Shown in pieces: positions 39,540 through 49,682 of a DNA stretch of 64,000 nt. Below the pieces are notes generated by a model. The model was not told the DNA's origin. It did no database searches and saw only the letters and a program-made list of their open reading frames with translations. The position numbers were made by a program, and so were the translations under genes. The first letter of the stretch is position 1, and each line of letters opens with the position of its first letter. The stretch comes from Snodgrassella alvi (GTDB taxonomy: Bacteria > Pseudomonadota > Gammaproteobacteria > Burkholderiales > Neisseriaceae). Where the stretch lies: NCBI RefSeq assembly GCF_002777855.1, contig NZ_MEIK01000028.1, positions 81,735-145,734 on the forward strand, in the 5' to 3' direction.

Positions 39540-39809
39540 TTATTCAGCACTGCTTTCTGGCTGATCCCACTTGGTGTGAGCTGGCAGCTTTTCATTAACG
39601 TCGCCCACCCCGGGTTTCATAGCATGTGGTTCGGGGCGCATTTTGTTGTACAGCATGTTGTGGGAATAAGTGCCATCCTGATACACCACGCGTGTACCCG
39701 GTTCATATTTCTGGCGCAATCTGGTCTGGCCGGTGGCATCCTGATAAGTTTCCCATGTACAGCCGCTGAGTGCCAGTATTGTGCATATCAAGCAGATTCC
39801 CGCACGCAT
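39540..39809 (-). CDS. Small lipoprotein, unknown function
   Basis: 89 residues from the ATG at 39809, behind AAGGATG; a longer frame to 39968 overlaps the next gene and is less likely. A signal peptide ends in a lipobox LSGC with Cys at about residue 17 (ICTILALSGCTWETYQ). The rest is polar with two repeats of tyrosine-rich character (VVYQDGTYSHNMLYNK). No family is recognised. Confidence 0.72.
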   Translation of the reverse strand: MRAGICLICTILALSGCTWETYQDATGQTRLRQKYEPGTRVVYQDGTYSHNMLYNKMRPEPHAMKPGVGDVNEKLPAHTKWDQPESSAE

Positions 39810-39879
39810 GGTGTCATCCTTTGTGGTTGGTGATTTGTAGTCTGTTATTGTAGAGAATTTGTGTGCTGACGTATAGCTT

Positions 39880-40524
39880 TCACAATAAGGTAAGCGCAAT
39901 GTCGCGCAGACCTGCCATATCAGTAACTGCAGCATCAATCTTTGCTCTCGGATAACTCTGTGGACCATACCATACAGTACGCATGCCCAGCATATGTGCA
40001 GTGTGCAAATTGGCTAGGCTGTCATCAACCATAATGCATTGCTGAGGGTGAATATGTAGCTGCCGGCATAGGCTGTGATATGCATGGGGATGGGGTTTAC
40101 AGTGCATTTCTACATTATCCGTTCCTATTACTGCATGGAAATATTGCTGGATTCCCAAGGCTTTGATTAGTGCTTGTACATAATGACTAGGACCATTGGA
40201 AAAAACTATCTTGTGCCCATGTAGATAGGTCAGTGTCTGTGATAGCTCAGGCATGGGTTTAAGTAAAGGCAGAAGCTGTTCAAGTGGGTGGCAGGCAAGG
40301 AGAAATTCGTGCAGATTAATTTCAGGATGATGCAGGCCGATTCCAATAAGTGTAGCACCGTAATCGTCCCAATATTGCTGGCGTAGTTGTGAAGCGGCAA
40401 TTTGATCAATGTGCAGTTGAGAAGCTAGAATGTGTGTCATATTCTGATTAATGACGTTGAATATGCCGGCATCTGCATAATGCAAGGTGTTGTCTAGGTC
40501 GAAAATCCAGTAATGAGTTGTCAT
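39880..40524 (-). CDS. HAD-superfamily pyrimidine 5'-nucleotidase-like hydrolase
   Basis: 214 residues. HAD motifs in order: FDLDNTLH (about 8-15), with the nucleophile and acid Asp; SNGPS (about 109-113); Lys in HCKPHPHAY (about 142-150); VDDS (about 166-169). A helical cap lies between the first two. The pattern fits the SDT1/pyrimidine 5'-nucleotidase group that removes phosphate from nucleoside monophosphates. It precedes the divergent thi operon. Confidence 0.82.
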   Translation of the reverse strand: MTTHYWIFDLDNTLHYADAGIFNVINQNMTHILASQLHIDQIAASQLRQQYWDDYGATLIGIGLHHPEINLHEFLLACHPLEQLLPLLKPMPELSQTLTYLHGHKIVFSNGPSHYVQALIKALGIQQYFHAVIGTDNVEMHCKPHPHAYHSLCRQLHIHPQQCIMVDDSLANLHTAHMLGMRTVWYGPQSYPRAKIDAAVTDMAGLRDIALTLL

Positions 40525-40618
40525 GGTTTGTAAGATGGCGTCAGGTTTTTACTATATACGCGTAAAACAGGTATGATTGCAGGCACGATATAGATAATTT
40601 TAACAACTGGAGGCTGGA

Positions 40619-41626
40619 ATGAAAGCGGGTAAGTGGTTAATCGGTACGTTGTGCATGCTGGTTGCGATATGGGCACAGGCTCAGACTGAGGTGCGTCTCG
40701 CGGTACATGATTCTTTTGCTTTACCGAAAAATGTTCTAGCTGGATTTGAGCAACAAAATCAGGTTAAGTTAACCTTAATCAAGGTGGGCAGCGGTAATGA
40801 GATGCTGAATAAGCTTATTCTTACTCGCGGCAAACCGATTGCCGATGCCGTATATGGTCTAGACAACAGCAATATCAGCAAGGCGCAACAATATCAGCTC
40901 TTTGCCGCCACTCAGCCGGCCAGCCGTGCAGTGAATGTTGATTTGCCTCAGGCACTGGCTATCGATTACGGCTACATTACCATTAATTATGATAAGGCTT
41001 GGTTTCAGAAACATAAAAAACCCTTGCCGCGGTCTTTAGAAGATCTTGCCAGTCCGGCTTACAAAGATTTGCTGGTGATGCCGAGCCCTGCTACATCAAC
41101 GGTGGGATTGGGGTTTTTGCTGGCGAATATCGGCGGTCTAGGGGAGCAGGCTACATGGCAGTGGTGGGCAAAAATGCGTCAAAATGGTGTCAAAGTGACT
41201 AAGGGATGGAGTGAAGCCTACTACACTGATTTCACGCTGAATGGTGGCAGCCGACCGCTGGTCGTAAGCTATGCTTCCAGTCCTGTAGCTGAAGTATATT
41301 ACGGTAAAGGGAAATATACTACGCCACCAACCGGAGATTTGCGCTTTAAAGGAGCGGTATTCCGCCAAATAGAAGGTGCAGCGGTATTGAATCATGCCAG
41401 CCAGCCGGCATTGGCGGCAAAATTGGTGCAGTATCTGCAAAGTAATCAGGTGCAAAGTGCCATACCGACATCTATGTGGGTTTATCCGGCCGTGAAGGGA
41501 GTGTCATTGCCACCGGTATACGCACACATCAGTATTCCCACTAAAGTTGTGCAGCCAACGATGGCAGATATGGCCGCCAAACAGCAAAGCTGGGTAAAAC
41601 AATGGGTAAAGGTAGTGCAACGCTAA
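40619..41626 (+). CDS. thiB: Thiamine ABC transporter, periplasmic binding protein
   Basis: 335 residues with a signal peptide (MKAGKWLIGTLCMLVAIWAQA, cut after about residue 21). The mature protein has the family's GSGNEMLNKLILTRGKPIADAVYGLDN segment. ThiB captures thiamine or its phosphates and delivers them to ThiPQ. It begins the thiBPQ operon behind GGAGGCTGGA. No TPP riboswitch is seen before it. A hairpin separates it from thiP. Confidence 0.92.
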   Translation: MKAGKWLIGTLCMLVAIWAQAQTEVRLAVHDSFALPKNVLAGFEQQNQVKLTLIKVGSGNEMLNKLILTRGKPIADAVYGLDNSNISKAQQYQLFAATQPASRAVNVDLPQALAIDYGYITINYDKAWFQKHKKPLPRSLEDLASPAYKDLLVMPSPATSTVGLGFLLANIGGLGEQATWQWWAKMRQNGVKVTKGWSEAYYTDFTLNGGSRPLVVSYASSPVAEVYYGKGKYTTPPTGDLRFKGAVFRQIEGAAVLNHASQPALAAKLVQYLQSNQVQSAIPTSMWVYPAVKGVSLPPVYAHISIPTKVVQPTMADMAAKQQSWVKQWVKVVQR

Positions 41627-41677
41627 GAGGTCAGGCCTGCGGTTAGGTCTGTGTGACATCAGACAGAACTTAATTAA

Positions 41678-41704
41678 ACGGGGCATGCTAATGCCCTGTT
41701 TGAT
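41678..41704 (+). terminator. Intra-operon hairpin between thiB and thiP
   Basis: AACGGGGCATGCTAATGCCCTGTTT folds into a GGGGCAT / ATGCCCT stem with a U-rich end. It probably reduces readthrough so that the binding protein is made in excess. Confidence 0.6.
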
Positions 41705-41737
41705 TTTGGTAAGCGTTAAGGTAAAGGTAATAAAACA

Positions 41738-43312
41738 GTGCATATGAAGCTGAACAGCCTGAAAGTCGGCGCCGGCAGAGTGGGAGAAAAGCTGCCGTAC
41801 TTGCTGTTATTGCTGCCGCTGGGGTTTTTGCTGGCTGTAGTAGTGTTGCCTCTGGGGGCGATGCTGCAACAAACTAATGCAACCAGTTTCCACATGGTGT
41901 GGCAGGACGAATATATGCGCCGTCTGCTCGGGTGGACAACTTTGCAGGCTGCCGGCAGTAGTTTGCTGACTTTGCTGTTGGGCGTGCCGGTGGCATGGGC
42001 GATTACGCGGTGGCAGTTTGCTGGCCGCAATCTGGTACTGCGGTTGGTCATGCTTCCGTTTGTAATGCCAACACTTGTGGCCGGTGTAGGAATTTTGGCG
42101 CTATTTGGGTCACAGGGTTTGCTGTGGCGTGGCTGGGAGGGTACGCCTTGGTTGTTATTGTATGGCAATGTGTTTTTTAATTTACCAGTAATGGTGCGTG
42201 CAGTCTATCAAGGCTTGTGTCAAGTGCCGGCATCGCGTCTTTATGCAGCGCAAACGCTTGGTAGCAGTGTGTGGCAGCGCTTTATTCAAGTGGAGTTGCC
42301 GCAGTTGCTGCCATGGCTAGCTGGCGGTATGTGCATGGTGTTTTTATATTGTTTTTCGGGTTTTGGTCTAGCCTTATTGCTAGGCGGTGAGCATTACATT
42401 ACGCTGGAAGTACAGATTTATCAGCTGATTGCCTATGAGCTGGATATGGCGCAGGCCGGTGTGCTGGTACTGTGGGTGCTGGCCAGTACGTTTGTATCGG
42501 GTATGGTGTATGCGCTAGTAAGCCGGTTGAGCACACAGGCCAATATGGTACGAATGCTGCCACCACGGATACCCGTCAGATGGCAGAAATGGGCGCTGTT
42601 ACTGGCTTTGTTGCTATTGCTAGGTTGCTGTGTACTGCCGCTTATGGCTGTTGCTTGGCGTGCCGTACTTGCTGGCAGCTCTTGGTTAGTGCTGCTGGAT
42701 GGTAGTACATGGCAGGCACTGCTTAATACGGTACGATTTACTGTAATGGCCATGGTACTGGCACTGCTGCTGGGCATGACACATGCGGCTCTGGCTCATC
42801 GCTGGACATGGGTACGCAGTCTGACTTTTTTACCGTTCATGGTTTCACCTGTATGTGTGTCGTTCGGGCTGTTGTTATGCTATCCGGAATGGACGGCTTC
42901 GCTGACCATGTTGATATGTACATATGCATTGCTTGCCTATCCGTTTATTACCAAAGATGTACTGTCCGCATGGGACAGCTTACCACTCAGTTATATACAG
43001 GCTGCGCGTACGTTGGGTGCCGGTAGCTGGCAGGTGATGCTGTATGTGATTTTGCCTTTGTTACGGCCGGCCTTGCAGCGGGGGCTGGCACTGGCGGCAG
43101 CAACCTGTGTGGGTGAATTCGCAGCCACACTTTTTCTATCACGGCCAGAATGGCAGACCCTAACTACCCTGATTTACCATTATCTAAGTACGGCCGGACG
43201 GGATAATTATGACAGAGCAATGGTGCTGACCTTGCTGCTGATGTTGCTGGCCATGCTTTTTTTTGGGTTGCTAGAATGGAGTAAGAGCAAAAAGGAACAA
43301 CACTTATGCTGA
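41738..43312 (+). CDS. thiP: Thiamine ABC transporter permease
   Basis: 524 residues. The two halves of about 250 residues each are homologous permease domains; each shows the inner-membrane EAA-type loop (AAQTLGSSVWQRFIQVELP near 168-186 and AARTLGAGSWQVMLYVILP near 420-438). Twelve or so membrane segments are expected. The start is a GTG at 41738 spaced 10 bases from AAAGG, with an ATG at 41744 as the alternative. It overlaps thiQ by 7 bases. Confidence 0.92.
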   Translation: MHMKLNSLKVGAGRVGEKLPYLLLLLPLGFLLAVVVLPLGAMLQQTNATSFHMVWQDEYMRRLLGWTTLQAAGSSLLTLLLGVPVAWAITRWQFAGRNLVLRLVMLPFVMPTLVAGVGILALFGSQGLLWRGWEGTPWLLLYGNVFFNLPVMVRAVYQGLCQVPASRLYAAQTLGSSVWQRFIQVELPQLLPWLAGGMCMVFLYCFSGFGLALLLGGEHYITLEVQIYQLIAYELDMAQAGVLVLWVLASTFVSGMVYALVSRLSTQANMVRMLPPRIPVRWQKWALLLALLLLLGCCVLPLMAVAWRAVLAGSSWLVLLDGSTWQALLNTVRFTVMAMVLALLLGMTHAALAHRWTWVRSLTFLPFMVSPVCVSFGLLLCYPEWTASLTMLICTYALLAYPFITKDVLSAWDSLPLSYIQAARTLGAGSWQVMLYVILPLLRPALQRGLALAAATCVGEFAATLFLSRPEWQTLTTLIYHYLSTAGRDNYDRAMVLTLLLMLLAMLFFGLLEWSKSKKEQHLC

Positions 43313-44241
43313 GTTGGCAGCAGGTTAACAAACAATTTGGTCACAAAGTAGTGGCTGCTGATTTAAGCCTGCACGTAGCTGATGGTGAGCTGGTGGCGGT
43401 ACTGGGTGAGAGCGGCAGTGGTAAATCAACGTTGCTGAATATGGCAGCCGGTCTGGTGCAGCCGGATAGCGGACAAATCCTGATTGATGAAGCGAATATT
43501 ACGTTTTTGCCGGCAGAGCAGCGCCGTATCGGGCTCATGTTTCAGGACTACGCTTTATTACCGCATCTGAATGTGTGGCAGAACGTGGCTTTTGGTTTGC
43601 GCATGCATGGGGTTAGTAAGGCACAGGCAAAGCAGCAGGCACAAGAGTTTCTGGCTGAAGTGGGTTTGGCTGACATGGCAATGCAGTCAGTTGAGTTGTT
43701 GTCTGGAGGGGAGCAGCAACGAGTAGCACTCATACGGGCACTGATTTTGCAACCGCGGGCTTTGCTGCTGGATGAGCCTTTCTCTGCACTGGATACAACC
43801 TTGCGAGGTAGTTTGCAGCAATTAACTTTACGCCTATTGCGCCAGCAGCAATGTCCGGCTGTACTGGTCACTCACAGCCCGCAGGAAGCATTTGCGCTGG
43901 CCGACCGTATCTGCCTGTTGCGGCAAGGACGCTGGGTGCAGGAAGGCAATGCAGCAACACTGCTAGCGCGACCAACAGATGCATGGGCAGCACGTCTGTT
44001 AGGCTGTGATAATGTGACAGACCATTGCTATATTCCGCAGCAGGCTTTGTGTTATGACCTTGAAAACGGCGTGCAGGTACAGGTAACTGACGTTTGTCTG
44101 ACCGCCAGAGCTTACGACGTACAATTGCTGCATCCGCAATATGGATTATTACGCTGGTGGCTACCGCTGCACCGGACGGTGAATCGGGGAGACCAACTGC
44201 CTTTAACTGTGCTACAAGATCAAATCGTTTTTTTTCACTGA
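43306..44241 (+). CDS. thiQ: Thiamine ABC transporter ATP-binding protein
   Basis: 311 residues. Walker A GESGSGKSTL (about 34-43), signature LSGGEQQRVAL (about 128-138) and Walker B LLLDEPFSALD (about 149-159) are all present. ATP hydrolysis drives ThiBP. It is about 80 residues longer than E. coli ThiQ; the extra C-terminal segment (about 230-311) has a strand-rich look and may be regulatory. It overlaps thiP. Confidence 0.93.
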   Translation: MLSWQQVNKQFGHKVVAADLSLHVADGELVAVLGESGSGKSTLLNMAAGLVQPDSGQILIDEANITFLPAEQRRIGLMFQDYALLPHLNVWQNVAFGLRMHGVSKAQAKQQAQEFLAEVGLADMAMQSVELLSGGEQQRVALIRALILQPRALLLDEPFSALDTTLRGSLQQLTLRLLRQQQCPAVLVTHSPQEAFALADRICLLRQGRWVQEGNAATLLARPTDAWAARLLGCDNVTDHCYIPQQALCYDLENGVQVQVTDVCLTARAYDVQLLHPQYGLLRWWLPLHRTVNRGDQLPLTVLQDQIVFFH

Positions 44242-44310
44242 CTCTTTCTTTCAGACCGCATGCACACGCTGACACAACTCTGCATGTGATGCCTACAAAC
44301 CAAGCGCAAG

Positions 44311-44320
44311 GTGGTATAAT
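44311..44320 (+). promoter_or_regulatory. Extended -10 promoter for the aldolase gene
   Basis: TGGTATAAT gives a TGn extension and a perfect TATAAT at 44315-44320, about 48 bases before the aldolase start. No good -35 is needed or seen. Confidence 0.6.
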
Positions 44321-44367
44321 TGCGCCGAATTTTTACCCATTATTGCCAAGTACACACGGAGAACCTC

Positions 44368-45432
44368 ATGGCTTTAGTTTCTATGCGCCAACTGCTCGAC
44401 CATGCTGCTGAAAACAGCTATGGCTTGCCGGCGTTTAATGTCAATAATCTTGAACAAATGCGTGCGATTATGGAAGCGGCCGATGAAGTTAACGCTCCGG
44501 TGATTGTGCAGGCCAGCGCCGGTGCACGTAAATATGCCGGTGCACCATTTTTGCGCCATCTGATTTTGGCAGCTGTAGAAGAATTTCCGCATATTCCGGT
44601 AGTGATGCATCAGGATCATGGCGCTTCTCCGGAAGTGTGCCAGCGTTCTATTCAGCTGGGATTTTCATCTGTAATGATGGATGGTTCTTTGTTGAGCGAT
44701 GCCAAAACACCTTCTACTTATGAATACAATGTAGATGTGACGCGTAAAACTGTATATATGGCGCATGCGTGCGGGGTGTCGGTTGAGGGGGAAATCGGTT
44801 GTCTGGGTAATCTGGAAACCGGCGATGCCGGTGAAGAAGATGGGGTCGGCGCCGCCGGCAAGCTCAGCCATGAACAGATGCTGACCAGTGTGGATGAAGC
44901 CGCACGTTTTGTGCAGGATACCGGTGTGGATGCACTGGCAATTGCCATCGGTACCAGCCACGGCGCTTATAAATTCACCCGCAAACCGACAGGCGATGTT
45001 TTGCGTATCGACCGCATCCGTGAAATCCACGAACGCCTGCCCAATACCCATCTGGTGATGCATGGTTCCAGCTCCGTGCCACAGGAATGGTTGCAGGTGA
45101 TTAATGAGTATGGCGGCAAGATTCCGGAAACGTATGGCGTGCCGGTGGAAGAAATTGTAGAAGGAATCAAGTACGGTGTGCGCAAGGTCAATATTGATAC
45201 CGATTTGCGTTTGGCCAGCACTGGTGCCATCCGCCGTTTTCTGGCTACTCATCCGGCAGAATTTGATCCGCGCAAATATTTCACCGAAACCATTAAAGCA
45301 ATGAAACAGGTGTGTATTGATCGTTATGTGGCTTTTGGTGCTGCTGGCCACGCTGGACAGATTAAACCGGTGTCGCTGGAAAAAATGGCTAACCGTTATG
45401 CCGCTGGTGAGCTAGTACAGATTGTAAAATAA
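44368..45432 (+). CDS. fba: Fructose-bisphosphate aldolase, class II
   Basis: 354 residues from the ATG at 44368 behind GGAG. An upstream in-frame ATG lies in the promoter and is not used. The zinc-dependent aldolase cleaves fructose-1,6-bisphosphate in glycolysis and runs in reverse in gluconeogenesis. Zinc-site and catalytic motifs are visible: MHQDHGAS (about 86-93), GTSHGAYKF (near 195), VMHGSSSVP (near 231) and KVNIDTDLR (near 275). The length and motifs fit the CbbA-like subtype. A terminator follows. Confidence 0.95.
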   Translation: MALVSMRQLLDHAAENSYGLPAFNVNNLEQMRAIMEAADEVNAPVIVQASAGARKYAGAPFLRHLILAAVEEFPHIPVVMHQDHGASPEVCQRSIQLGFSSVMMDGSLLSDAKTPSTYEYNVDVTRKTVYMAHACGVSVEGEIGCLGNLETGDAGEEDGVGAAGKLSHEQMLTSVDEAARFVQDTGVDALAIAIGTSHGAYKFTRKPTGDVLRIDRIREIHERLPNTHLVMHGSSSVPQEWLQVINEYGGKIPETYGVPVEEIVEGIKYGVRKVNIDTDLRLASTGAIRRFLATHPAEFDPRKYFTETIKAMKQVCIDRYVAFGAAGHAGQIKPVSLEKMANRYAAGELVQIVK

Positions 45433-45450
45433 GTTTATCTGCTAGTGAAA

Positions 45451-45485
45451 ACGGACTGTTCCGATAAGGGGCAGTCCGTTATTGT
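45451..45485 (+). terminator. Terminator of the aldolase gene
   Basis: Arms ACGGACTG / CAGTCCGT with a 13-base loop and a short TTATTGT tail. Confidence 0.7.
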
Positions 45486-45530
45486 ATATCTGACGCGCTC
45501 TTTAATGCAGCAAAAGCGTGAAATATCTGC

Positions 45531-46061
45531 TTAGACGCAGCCTGCTTCACATACGGGTACAGCAGTTTGCGTAAACTGGCGCTGAAAATACAGCAAACCC
45601 TGATTGTCCTGTTTATTAACATTGATGTACTCAATGGCCACATAAAATACACTGTGACTGCCCATATCATGGCTGTCAATAATACGGCCATGCAGATGAG
45701 CCAGTGCCCCCACCAATTGTGGCTGAGTTGTATGCTGGTGATTCTGCCAATCGTGTTGCAAAAAACGTTCATGAGCCGGAATTGAGGTCATACCAGCAAA
45801 ATGTTCTGCCACATCTTGCTGAGAGGCCGCCAGAACATTTACACATAATTGTCCGTTGGCGCGCAAAATCGGTTGGATACGAGCATTGCGATTGATGCAG
45901 AGTAATAGTGTAGGGGGAGAGTCAGTTACCGAAGCGACTGCGGTGAGGGTAATACCATAGCGTCCGGCTTCCCCTTCTGTGGTGATGACATGCACTGCTG
46001 CGGCAACTTTCGACATGGCTTCGCGATAAAGTAAAGCCATGGCTGTAGGTGATTGGTTCAT
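45531..46061 (-). CDS. hpaC: Flavin reductase HpaC-like
   Basis: 176 residues from the ATG at 46061. The family of NAD(P)H:flavin reductases supplies reduced flavin to a monooxygenase. The flavin-binding region YGITLTAVASVTDSPPTLLLCINRNARI (about 35-62) and the later GSHSVFYVAIEYI are typical. It begins 4 bases after the stop of hpaR. The monooxygenase partner HpaB, normally nearby, is absent from the window. Confidence 0.85.
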   Translation of the reverse strand: MNQSPTAMALLYREAMSKVAAAVHVITTEGEAGRYGITLTAVASVTDSPPTLLLCINRNARIQPILRANGQLCVNVLAASQQDVAEHFAGMTSIPAHERFLQHDWQNHQHTTQPQLVGALAHLHGRIIDSHDMGSHSVFYVAIEYINVNKQDNQGLLYFQRQFTQTAVPVCEAGCV

Positions 46062-46065
46062 GTTG

Positions 46066-46515
46066 TCAGGGTTCTTTTTCTTCTTTATCAACAGCGATAT
46101 TAGTAAATTCTTTCAGCAGGGTACCCAGTTGCTGTAGTTTTTCCTGAGTAAAACGCTGCTCCAGCACTTTATAACGGGCATCTACCGCTACACAGAAATC
46201 TTCATATAATTTCTCGCCTACTGGCGTTAGCTTCAGAAACACCCTGCGCTGGTCGTTAGACGGTTTCAGGCGTACTACATAATTAAGCCTTTCCAGTCGT
46301 GTCAGGATACCGGTGAGGCTGGGGCGTAGAATGCATGCCTGTCTAGCCAGCTCCTGAAAGTCCATGATACCATTTTCTGCCAGTAAGCGGATAATACGCC
46401 ATTGCTGATCTGTAATTCCGATATCGTTCAGCATGGGTCGGAAATGGGAAAGTAATGCTTCACGAGTCTGAATCAAAATGATGTTGAGGGATGAGTATTT
46501 AGATGTGTTTGCCAT
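46066..46515 (-). CDS. hpaR: HpaR-like MarR-family regulator
   Basis: 149 residues. The winged helix is in DFQELARQACILRPSLTGILTRLERLNYVVRLKPSNDQRRVFLKLT (about 52-97). Members of this family respond to aromatic acids such as homoprotocatechuate. It is cotranscribed with the flavin reductase downstream. Confidence 0.85.
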   Translation of the reverse strand: MANTSKYSSLNIILIQTREALLSHFRPMLNDIGITDQQWRIIRLLAENGIMDFQELARQACILRPSLTGILTRLERLNYVVRLKPSNDQRRVFLKLTPVGEKLYEDFCVAVDARYKVLEQRFTQEKLQQLGTLLKEFTNIAVDKEEKEP

Positions 46516-46835
46516 CTGTTTGCTCCAATCTTTCAGTATATCTAGTTCATATGGCGTATGAATAATGAACCAAGGTATAAGACATTGTTCAGGAATTTTA
46601 CAGAAGATTATTATAAAATTGAATAATTATGTGTAAATCAAATACAAAATAAAGACATTGTAGTTGTTTAATGGGTTGTTTAATAATTAAATATTCTGAT
46701 TTTGAAATTATGCACTATTCACAACAGCTATGAAGAAGCCACCAGATTTACAGCATAAGCACATTGTGGCGGATACCCATTTATGCTAATTATGCTGCCG
46801 GACTGGTGGCTATCGTGAGAATATAAATAATTTAA
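46516..46835. other. Gap between hpaR and valS with a long hairpin
   Basis: About 320 bases without a gene. An imperfect stem-loop at 46737-46811 pairs GCCACCAG with CTGGTGGC and contains an inner AGCATAA / TTATGCT stem. It could end valS transcripts. Confidence 0.45.
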
Positions 46836-49682
46836 TTAACGATATTTTTGCAATTGTAAGTGGATTTTGGCCATTCTGTCCTGCAATTGCGCCAGCTCAC
46901 TGCGGTCTTTTTCAACCAGATGTGCCGGTGCCTTATCGGTATAGCCAGGTTTGGCCAGTTTGGCAGCTATCTTGTCGATGTTTTTCTGAAGTTTTTCAGC
47001 TTCTTTTTGCAGGCGTGCTGTTTCAGCTGCTTTATCGACTTCCACTTTCAGCATGAGGCGTGCGCCCTGACACACTGCTACGGGAGCATCGTCACTTTCT
47101 GGCAGATGTGCCACCTGTGTGGCTTCACTCAGACGTGCCATCAATGGCAAATAGGGTAGTAACGTGCTTAAATCAGCAGCACTTTCAAGTAACAGTGGCA
47201 CTTTCACACTCATCGCCAGCCCCATTTCGCCGCGTAGATTGCGAACGGAATTAACCAGTTCCTGCAAATAATGCATCTGGTCTACAGCTTCGCTGTTAAT
47301 CAGGCTACTGTCAGGTTGTGGCCAATCTGCCAGCATAATGCTGTCGGTGTTTTTAGCATTAGCTAATGGTGCGATGGTTTGCCATAGCTCTTCTGTAATA
47401 AACGGCATAATCGGATGCAATAAGCGCAATACTGTTTCCAGTACCCGTACCAGTGTGCGTCGTGTAGCACGCTGTTGTGCTTCGTCACCGCGCTGAAGCT
47501 GGGTTTTAGCTAGCTCAACGTACCAGTCGCAGTATTCATTCCAGATAAATTCATATAAAGTTTGTGCCGCCATGTCGAAGCGGTATGTATCTAATTCTTC
47601 GCTAACGGCAGAAATGGTTTGTTGCAAACGAGTCAGCAGCCATTTATCCACAAAACTGTAGCTTAACGGCAGACTTTCATCCTGTCCGCAGTCGTGGTTT
47701 TCAATATTCATTAGCACGAAGCGGCTGGCATTCCACAATTTATTACAGAAATTGCGATAGCCTTCAGCGCGTTTGAAATCAAAGTTGATACTGCGGCCAA
47801 GACTAGCATAGCTTGCCATGGTAAAGCGCAGTGCGTCGGCACCAAATACCGGTATGCCGTCTGGAAACAGCTTTTGTGTCGCTTTAATGACCTGAGGTGC
47901 TTTTTCCGGCCGGCGTAAACCAGTCGTGCGTTTCACGAGCAGGTTTTCCAAATCGATACCATCAATCAAATCCACCGGATCAATGACATTGCCTTCGGAT
48001 TTGGACATTTTCTTGCCTTCATTGTCGCGCACGATACCGTGAATATACACATCGTGAAACGGCACTTTACCGGTAAAGTGAGTAGTCATCATAATCATGC
48101 GTGCTACCCAGAAGAAAATGATTTCATAGCCGGTTACCAGCACCTGAGAGGGCAGGAACGCCTTTAATTCAGGTGTATCTTCCGGCCAGCCCAGCGTAGA
48201 AAAAGGCACCAGTGCCGAAGAAAACCATGTATCCAGCACATCTTCATCACGTGTTAATACCGCATCCGTACCGGCCTGTTCCTGTGCTTCGGCGGCATTG
48301 CGTGCCACATACACGCGGCCGTTCTGGTCATACCATGCCGGTATCTGATGTCCCCACCATAGTTGGCGTGAGATACACCAATCCTGAATGTTATTCATCC
48401 ATTGATTATAGGTGTTGACCCAGTTTTCTGGAATAAAGCGTATTTGTCCGCTTTCCACTGCATGAATACATTTTTCTGTTAAGGATTTGCCTTTAAATTC
48501 TGATTCTGGTTCTGGATGCGCTACATCGTTGTTGGCGCTACGCGTCATGGCCACAAACCATTGGTTGGTCAGCATCGGTTCAATCACACTGCCAGTGCGG
48601 TCACCCTTAGGCGTCATCAGTTTGTGTTCTTCAACCTTAAGAAGTAGACCTTCTGCTTCCAAATCGGCCACCATTTGTTTGCGCGCAGCAAAGCGGTCCA
48701 GACCAGCATATTTAGCTGGCAGTTCGATACCAGCTTGTTCTTGCCCCTGAAAATCAAATACTTCAGCCTGAGGAAGGATTTTTGCTTCCAGACTGAGGAC
48801 ATTAATCAGTGCCGTCTGATGGCGTTTACCTACTTCATAGTCATTGAAGTCGTGTGCTGGTGTGATTTTCACACAGCCGGTACCAAATTCTTTATCCACA
48901 TATTCATCGGCAATCACCGGAATAGTACGGCCGGATAAAGGCAATATCAGTTGTTTCCCGATAAAGCCAGCATAACGTTCATCGTCAGGATGGACGGCTA
49001 CTGCTACATCACCGAGCAAGGTTTCTGGGCGGGTAGTGGCCACAATCAAGCCATTATCTGGATCATCAGCCAGTGGATAACGGATGTGCCACATATGGCC
49101 GTTTTCTTCAATATTTTCCACTTCCAAATCAGATACCGCAGTACCCAATACTGGGTCCCAGTTCACCAGCCGTTTACCACGGTAAATCAGCCCTTGCTCA
49201 AACAGCCGTACAAATACTTCGGTCACGACTTTTGCTCGCTTATCATCCATGGTGAAATATTCACGGCTCCAGTCTACCGAACATCCTACACGGCGCATTT
49301 GTTCGGCCATGGTACCGCCGGAAAATTTTTTCCAGTCCCATATTTTGGCGATAAATGCTTCTCGACCCAACTCATGACGGGAAATATTTTCCACAGCCAG
49401 CTGTCGTTCCACCACTATTTGTGTTGCAATACCAGCATGGTCTGAGCCAGGAATCCAGCACACATTTTCACCTTTCATGCGGTGATAACGGGTGAGTCCG
49501 TCCATAATGGTCTGGTTGAATGCATGTCCCATATGCAGCGTACCAGTTACGTTTGGCGGGGGGAGCTGAATAGAGAACGACGGTTTGCTTAAATCCATTG
49601 ACGGGGCAAAATAGCCGCGTTCTTCCCATTGCTGATACAAGCGGGTTTCAATTTCACTGGGAGAATATTGGGTGTTTAACAT
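46836..49682 (-). CDS. valS: Valyl-tRNA synthetase
   Basis: 948 residues, typical. The class I synthetase has HMGHAF as its HIGH motif (about 46-51) and KKMSKSEGN as KMSKS (about 554-562). The editing domain lies between, and the C-terminal anticodon-binding domain is followed by a coiled coil ([21 protein letters not shown], about 880-940). The start at 49682 gives [12 protein letters not shown], matching the family better than the upstream ATG at 49706. It stands alone. Confidence 0.96.
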   Translation of the reverse strand: MLNTQYSPSEIETRLYQQWEERGYFAPSMDLSKPSFSIQLPPPNVTGTLHMGHAFNQTIMDGLTRYHRMKGENVCWIPGSDHAGIATQIVVERQLAVENISRHELGREAFIAKIWDWKKFSGGTMAEQMRRVGCSVDWSREYFTMDDKRAKVVTEVFVRLFEQGLIYRGKRLVNWDPVLGTAVSDLEVENIEENGHMWHIRYPLADDPDNGLIVATTRPETLLGDVAVAVHPDDERYAGFIGKQLILPLSGRTIPVIADEYVDKEFGTGCVKITPAHDFNDYEVGKRHQTALINVLSLEAKILPQAEVFDFQGQEQAGIELPAKYAGLDRFAARKQMVADLEAEGLLLKVEEHKLMTPKGDRTGSVIEPMLTNQWFVAMTRSANNDVAHPEPESEFKGKSLTEKCIHAVESGQIRFIPENWVNTYNQWMNNIQDWCISRQLWWGHQIPAWYDQNGRVYVARNAAEAQEQAGTDAVLTRDEDVLDTWFSSALVPFSTLGWPEDTPELKAFLPSQVLVTGYEIIFFWVARMIMMTTHFTGKVPFHDVYIHGIVRDNEGKKMSKSEGNVIDPVDLIDGIDLENLLVKRTTGLRRPEKAPQVIKATQKLFPDGIPVFGADALRFTMASYASLGRSINFDFKRAEGYRNFCNKLWNASRFVLMNIENHDCGQDESLPLSYSFVDKWLLTRLQQTISAVSEELDTYRFDMAAQTLYEFIWNEYCDWYVELAKTQLQRGDEAQQRATRRTLVRVLETVLRLLHPIMPFITEELWQTIAPLANAKNTDSIMLADWPQPDSSLINSEAVDQMHYLQELVNSVRNLRGEMGLAMSVKVPLLLESAADLSTLLPYLPLMARLSEATQVAHLPESDDAPVAVCQGARLMLKVEVDKAAETARLQKEAEKLQKNIDKIAAKLAKPGYTDKAPAHLVEKDRSELAQLQDRMAKIHLQLQKYR

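Noticed and set aside
40525..40618. Possible TPP riboswitch upstream of thiB
   Set aside because: The gap is only 94 bases and lacks the conserved TPP core elements (CTGAGA and ACCTGA-type segments).
47640..48900. DnaA boxes inside valS
   Set aside because: Two perfect TTATCCACA words fall on Val-Asp-Lys codons in the gene, so coding use explains them.
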